Positions 13,604 through 16,279 of a stretch of DNA of 16,279 nt are shown in pieces. The DNA is from Chloroflexi bacterium RBG_16_64_43 (GTDB lineage: Bacteria; Chloroflexota; Anaerolineae; Anaerolineales; RBG-16-64-43): NCBI GenBank assembly GCA_001796965.1, contig MGOA01000078.1:1-16279 (forward strand). Direction: 5' to 3'. A model generated the notes under the pieces. It worked only from the letters and a program-made list of their open reading frames with translations. It was not told where the DNA came from and ran no database searches. Position numbers and translations under genes: made by a program. Position 1 is the first letter of the stretch, and every line of letters begins with the position of its first letter.

Positions 13604-14906
13604 GTTGAGCCTTGCGTACCAGAAGTTGGAGCCCACGCGTGCCGGTCACTTCGACCCACTCGCCGGGGGCGGCCTGCTCGGCCGGGTCGGTCAGTTCGGC
13701 CGACCATAATTCGCCCTCAGTCTGGATCAGGCCGCGCGGCGTGAGCGCCGTGCGCACCTCGCCGCGCTGGCCGACAAGGGAGCCGCGGCCGGTGAGCACC
13801 GGCCGCCGGTGAGCGCGCACGGCTGCCGTGACCGCGGCGAAGAAGACCGCCGCAGTCACCAGCGCGGTACCGACCACGAGGGGTACCGAGACGTGTTGGA
13901 CCTCCGGCGTGCCGGGTGAATTGAACAGGACCAGCGCACCGGCAATGAAGGAACCCAGCCCGGCCACGGTGAGGGCGCCATGAGTGGGCGCTTTGATATC
14001 CAGAAGGAAAAGGACGAAAGCGGTCACGATGAAGACCAGGCCAAACCAGTTGACCGAGAGGATACCCATACCGTAGAAGGCGAGGGCCAGGCAAATCACG
14101 CCGACAAAGCCCGACACCCAGCCACCGGGGCTGGAGAGTTCGATAAGCACCGCCTGGGCGCCAACCGCCAGCAGCAAGAAGACGATGTTCGGGTTGGTGA
14201 GGAGCTGCAAGAGCTGCTCGACGATGGTGTGGGGCACCTCGTCGACGGCGGCGCCCTGAGTGCGAAGGGCAACACTGCCCGCGGCGGTGGTCACCTGCCG
14301 CCCGTCAAGTTGGCGCAACAGGTCGGCGCGGTCGGCAGCCACAATGTCCACCATGCCGGCGTGTAAGGCCTCGGCGGCCGTGACGGCGCGCGCCTCATCG
14401 ATCGTGCTTTCGATCAGCCGAATAGCCTGGGCAGGACGACCCTCGGCCAGTGAACGGGCCATGGCCTTGAGGATCTCCTTGGTCTTCGCTTCCAGAGTCT
14501 GCTCAAGGTCTTCCCCTTGCGGCCCAACCGGGCTGGCCGCGCCAATGGCGGTCTCGGGTGCCATCGCCGCCAAATGCCCGGCCAAGGTGATCACCGTGCC
14601 GGCGCTGCCAGCCATCGCCCCGCGCGGCGCCACATACACTACCACCGGCACCGGGCTGGCGCGTAGCGCGCGGACAATATCTTCCATAATGCTCACTTGG
14701 CCGCCGGGAGTGTTGAGTTGCAACACCACCAACTCGGCGCCGCGCGCCTGGGCCTCCTGCAAGCCGCGCTGGATGTAAACCGACATCGCAGGCGTCACGG
14801 CGCCTTCCGCCGTAAGCCAGAGAACGACGTCGTTTTGCGCCGAAACCGCCGGGAGCACAGTGAACGCCAGACCAAAGGCGAGCAGAAGTGATCGCAAGAT
14901 GCGCAT
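13566..14906 (-). CDS. nfeD: NfeD-type membrane serine protease (long form)
   Basis: A 446-residue long-form NfeD: signal peptide, ClpP-like protease domain, membrane helices, and a C-terminal OB-fold domain. The signal peptide is residues 1-23 (LLLAFGLAFTVLPAVSAQ). The protease domain (about 25-195) contains LQLNTPGG and RGAMAGSAGTVI with the likely nucleophile Ser101. The likely general base is Lys141 (LEAKTKEI), by comparison with archaeal 1510-N, where Ser and Lys form the dyad. Hydrophobic helices lie at about 240-256, 264-282, 287-303, 312-328 and 341-363. The OB domain starts near 374 (GSLVGQRGEVRTAL). The ATG at 14906 follows GAGG by 7 nt and begins the signal peptide. The frame continues upstream antisense to lpdA, which is not coding. 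NfeD usually pairs with a stomatin-type protein; none is in this window. Confidence 0.94.
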   Translation of the reverse strand: MRILRSLLLAFGLAFTVLPAVSAQNDVVLWLTAEGAVTPAMSVYIQRGLQEAQARGAELVVLQLNTPGGQVSIMEDIVRALRASPVPVVVYVAPRGAMAGSAGTVITLAGHLAAMAPETAIGAASPVGPQGEDLEQTLEAKTKEILKAMARSLAEGRPAQAIRLIESTIDEARAVTAAEALHAGMVDIVAADRADLLRQLDGRQVTTAAGSVALRTQGAAVDEVPHTIVEQLLQLLTNPNIVFLLLAVGAQAVLIELSSPGGWVSGFVGVICLALAFYGMGILSVNWFGLVFIVTAFVLFLLDIKAPTHGALTVAGLGSFIAGALVLFNSPGTPEVQHVSVPLVVGTALVTAAVFFAAVTAAVRAHRRPVLTGRGSLVGQRGEVRTALTPRGLIQTEGELWSAELTDPAEQAAPGEWVEVTGTRGLQLLVRKAQHGFIQKEHPADK

Positions 14907-14932
14907 GTCAAGACCTCGAATGGAATTATAAT
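14905..14932 (+). promoter_or_regulatory. Promoter candidate for lpdA
   Basis: TATAAT (14927-14932) is a perfect -10. ATGTCA (14905-14910), 16 bp upstream, matches TTGACA at 4 of 6. The -35 overlaps the nfeD start codon on the other strand. Start expected near 14939, about 49 nt before the GTG start. Confidence 0.5.
14925..14930 (-). promoter_or_regulatory. Minus-strand -10 for nfeD-surE (shared palindrome)
   Basis: ATTATAAT (14925-14932) is its own reverse complement, so TATAAT is also read on the minus strand at 14930-14925, 19 bp before the nfeD ATG. No good minus-strand -35 is seen. The leader would be very short, with the GAGG ribosome site almost at the first transcribed base. Confidence 0.4.
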
Positions 14933-14941
14933 CCTCGCCAC

Positions 14942-14957
14942 TGCCCGTTCGCGGGCA
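14942..14957 (+). promoter_or_regulatory. TTCG-loop hairpin at the start of the lpdA leader
   Basis: TGCCCG and CGGGCA form a perfect 6-bp stem around TTCG. It would lie within the first nucleotides of the lpdA transcript and 12 bp upstream of the nfeD -10. It has no T-run, so terminator function is unlikely. A 5' stabilising hairpin or a protein-binding dyad are both possible. Confidence 0.35.
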
Positions 14958-14987
14958 TCGTTGTCCGAGTCGATCAAGGAGTAAACG

Positions 14988-16279
14988 GTGAGCGATGTGT
15001 CGAAAAGCTACGATGTGCTCGTGATCGGTGCGGGCCCGGCCGGTTATGTGTGCGCGATTCGGGCCGCACAGCTCGGCCTGCGCACGGCGGTGGTCGATCG
15101 AGAATGGCTGGGTGGGGTATGCCTGAACGTCGGCTGCATACCCTCCAAGGCCCTCTTGCGCAACGCCGAGGTCATTCATACTGTGCGTCACCGCGGCAAG
15201 GAGTTCGGCTTCGAAACCCAGGGGCTGACCTTCGACTATGCGGCCGCCGTGAAGCGCTCGCGCCAAGCCTCTGCCCGCCTGGTCAAGGGCGTCGAATTCC
15301 TCATGCGCAAGAACAAGATCGACGTCCACCTGGGAACGGCGCGGGTGGCTGCGCCCGGGCAAGTGGAACTGACCTCGGCCGACGGGAAGACATCGCGCCT
15401 GGCCGCTCGCAACATCGTCATCGCGACCGGCGCGCGCTCGGTGATGATTCCCGGCGCGACTGCCGACGGGCGCCGGGTGCTGACGTACCGCGAGGCCATC
15501 CTGCAGGAAAGCCTGCCGAGTTCGGCGGTCATCGTCGGCGCCGGCCCGATCGGCCTCGAGTTCGCCACGATTTGGAACTCCTACGGCAGCCGAGTTACGG
15601 TTGTCGAAATGCTGCCTCGCCTGGCGCCGCTTGAAGATGAAGAAGTGAGCACGGAGCTGGGCAAGGCGTTCGTCAAACTCGGGATCCAGGTGCGCACCGG
15701 CGCGCGGGTGGAGTCCATCCAGAGCGAAGCCGAGCGGGTGAAAGTCAACCTGGCGGCGGGCGACAAACGCGAGACGCTGGAGGCCGAGCAGGTGCTGGTC
15801 GCCGTCGGCTTTCGCCCGGCCTCCGAAGATCTGGGGTTGGAGGCGCTGGGCGTTCAGATGGAGAAGGGACGGGTGCTGGTCGATGAGCGCATGGCCACCA
15901 ACGTGGCGGGGGTCTGGGCGATTGGCGACGTCACCGGCAAGTTGATGCTGGCTCACGTGGGCTCGGCGATGGGCATTGTCTGCGCCGAAAACATTGCCGG
16001 CCAGCCGAGTGTAACCCTCGACTACGAGATGATGCCGCGCGCTATCTACTCGCAGCCGCAAGTGGCCGCCTTCGGCATCACCGAGGCGCAGGCCAAGGCG
16101 CGCGGCCTGGAAGTGAAGGTGGGCCGCTTCCCGTTTCAGGCAAACGGCAAGGCGCTGGGGCTGGGCGACTACACCGGCTGGGTCAAAATCGTCACCGACG
16201 CGCGCTATGGCGAGATCCTGGGTGCGCACATGATCGGCCCGGAGGTGACCGAACTACTGCCGGAACTGACGCTCGCCCA
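14988..16279 (+). CDS. lpdA: Dihydrolipoyl dehydrogenase (3' end outside window)
   Basis: It is the flavoprotein E3 that reoxidises dihydrolipoamide in pyruvate or 2-oxoacid dehydrogenase complexes or the glycine cleavage system, passing electrons to NAD. 430 residues are visible of about 465. FAD site VIGAGPAGYVCAIRAAQLG at 12-30. Redox-active disulfide Cys45-x4-Cys50 in GGVCLNVGCIPSKALL. First-domain ATG motif at 146-148. NAD site VIVGAGPIGLEFA at 181-193. Second FAD motif VWAIGDVTG at 309-317. The interface domain starts near 350 (PRAIYSQPQVAAFGITEAQA). The catalytic His-Glu pair of the C-terminus is beyond the window. The GTG start at 14988 follows a perfect AAGGAG (14976-14981) with a 6-nt spacer. 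No lipoyl E2 or E1 genes are seen here; they may lie downstream. Divergent from nfeD. Confidence 0.95.
   Translation, partial: MSDVSKSYDVLVIGAGPAGYVCAIRAAQLGLRTAVVDREWLGGVCLNVGCIPSKALLRNAEVIHTVRHRGKEFGFETQGLTFDYAAAVKRSRQASARLVKGVEFLMRKNKIDVHLGTARVAAPGQVELTSADGKTSRLAARNIVIATGARSVMIPGATADGRRVLTYREAILQESLPSSAVIVGAGPIGLEFATIWNSYGSRVTVVEMLPRLAPLEDEEVSTELGKAFVKLGIQVRTGARVESIQSEAERVKVNLAAGDKRETLEAEQVLVAVGFRPASEDLGLEALGVQMEKGRVLVDERMATNVAGVWAIGDVTGKLMLAHVGSAMGIVCAENIAGQPSVTLDYEMMPRAIYSQPQVAAFGITEAQAKARGLEVKVGRFPFQANGKALGLGDYTGWVKIVTDARYGEILGAHMIGPEVTELLPELTLA

Noticed and set aside
14942..14957. TTCG hairpin as a terminator
   Set aside because: No T-run on either strand and it lies between divergent promoters, where no transcript needs ending.
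14907..16229. Upstream extension of the nfeD frame to 887 residues
   Set aside because: The extra part is antisense to lpdA, whose motifs are unmistakable. NfeD has a proper signal peptide and ribosome site at 14906.
1..16279. tRNA, rRNA, CRISPR, phage or toxin-antitoxin modules
   Set aside because: I looked for cloverleaf-like segments, regular spaced repeats, integrases and paired small toxin genes and found none.

Overview
The window is a GC-rich bacterial chromosome segment, densely packed and almost entirely housekeeping in content. Gene content and protein style suggest a Chloroflexota lineage, probably Anaerolineae-like. The grounds are a CdaA with a GLRHR motif, a long DeoC, a CGNR regulator, and an NfeD/SurE/Lpd cluster. 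This taxonomic call is an inference, because the window has no rRNA gene. There are no tRNAs, CRISPR arrays, phage genes or transposases.

Left part (1-7079, all +): the 3' end of the glycyl-tRNA synthetase beta subunit. An extended -10 promoter then leads a probable operon: a 778-residue TPR protein, cdaA (diadenylate cyclase), cdaR (YbbR-domain regulator) and der (ribosome-assembly GTPase). cdaA and cdaR overlap at TGATG, and no promoter is visible inside the operon.

Middle part (7090-11072, all +): a well-formed promoter (TTGTCG-17-TATAAT) leads lepB, deoC, a YgiT-type zinc-finger protein, an RlmD-like 4Fe-4S rRNA methyltransferase and a SuhB-like inositol monophosphatase. A 13-bp-stem hairpin separates this run from a convergent small monooxygenase-fold gene.

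Accessory patch (11104-12758): on the minus strand lie the ABM-fold gene and a 78-residue unrecognised protein with a perfect Shine-Dalgarno. Between them sits a roughly 150-bp MITE-like repeat. The divergent plus-strand gene encodes a CGNR zinc-finger regulator. Its promoter region holds two tandem dyads with TAACC/GGTTA half-sites every 23-24 bp, a likely autoregulatory operator and the most distinctive non-coding signal here. A perfect 11-bp hairpin terminator closes the patch.

Right part (12785-16279): surE and nfeD on the minus strand overlap by 38 bp. Divergent from them is lpdA (dihydrolipoamide dehydrogenase), GTG-started and cut by the window end. Both directions appear to share one palindromic -10 element.
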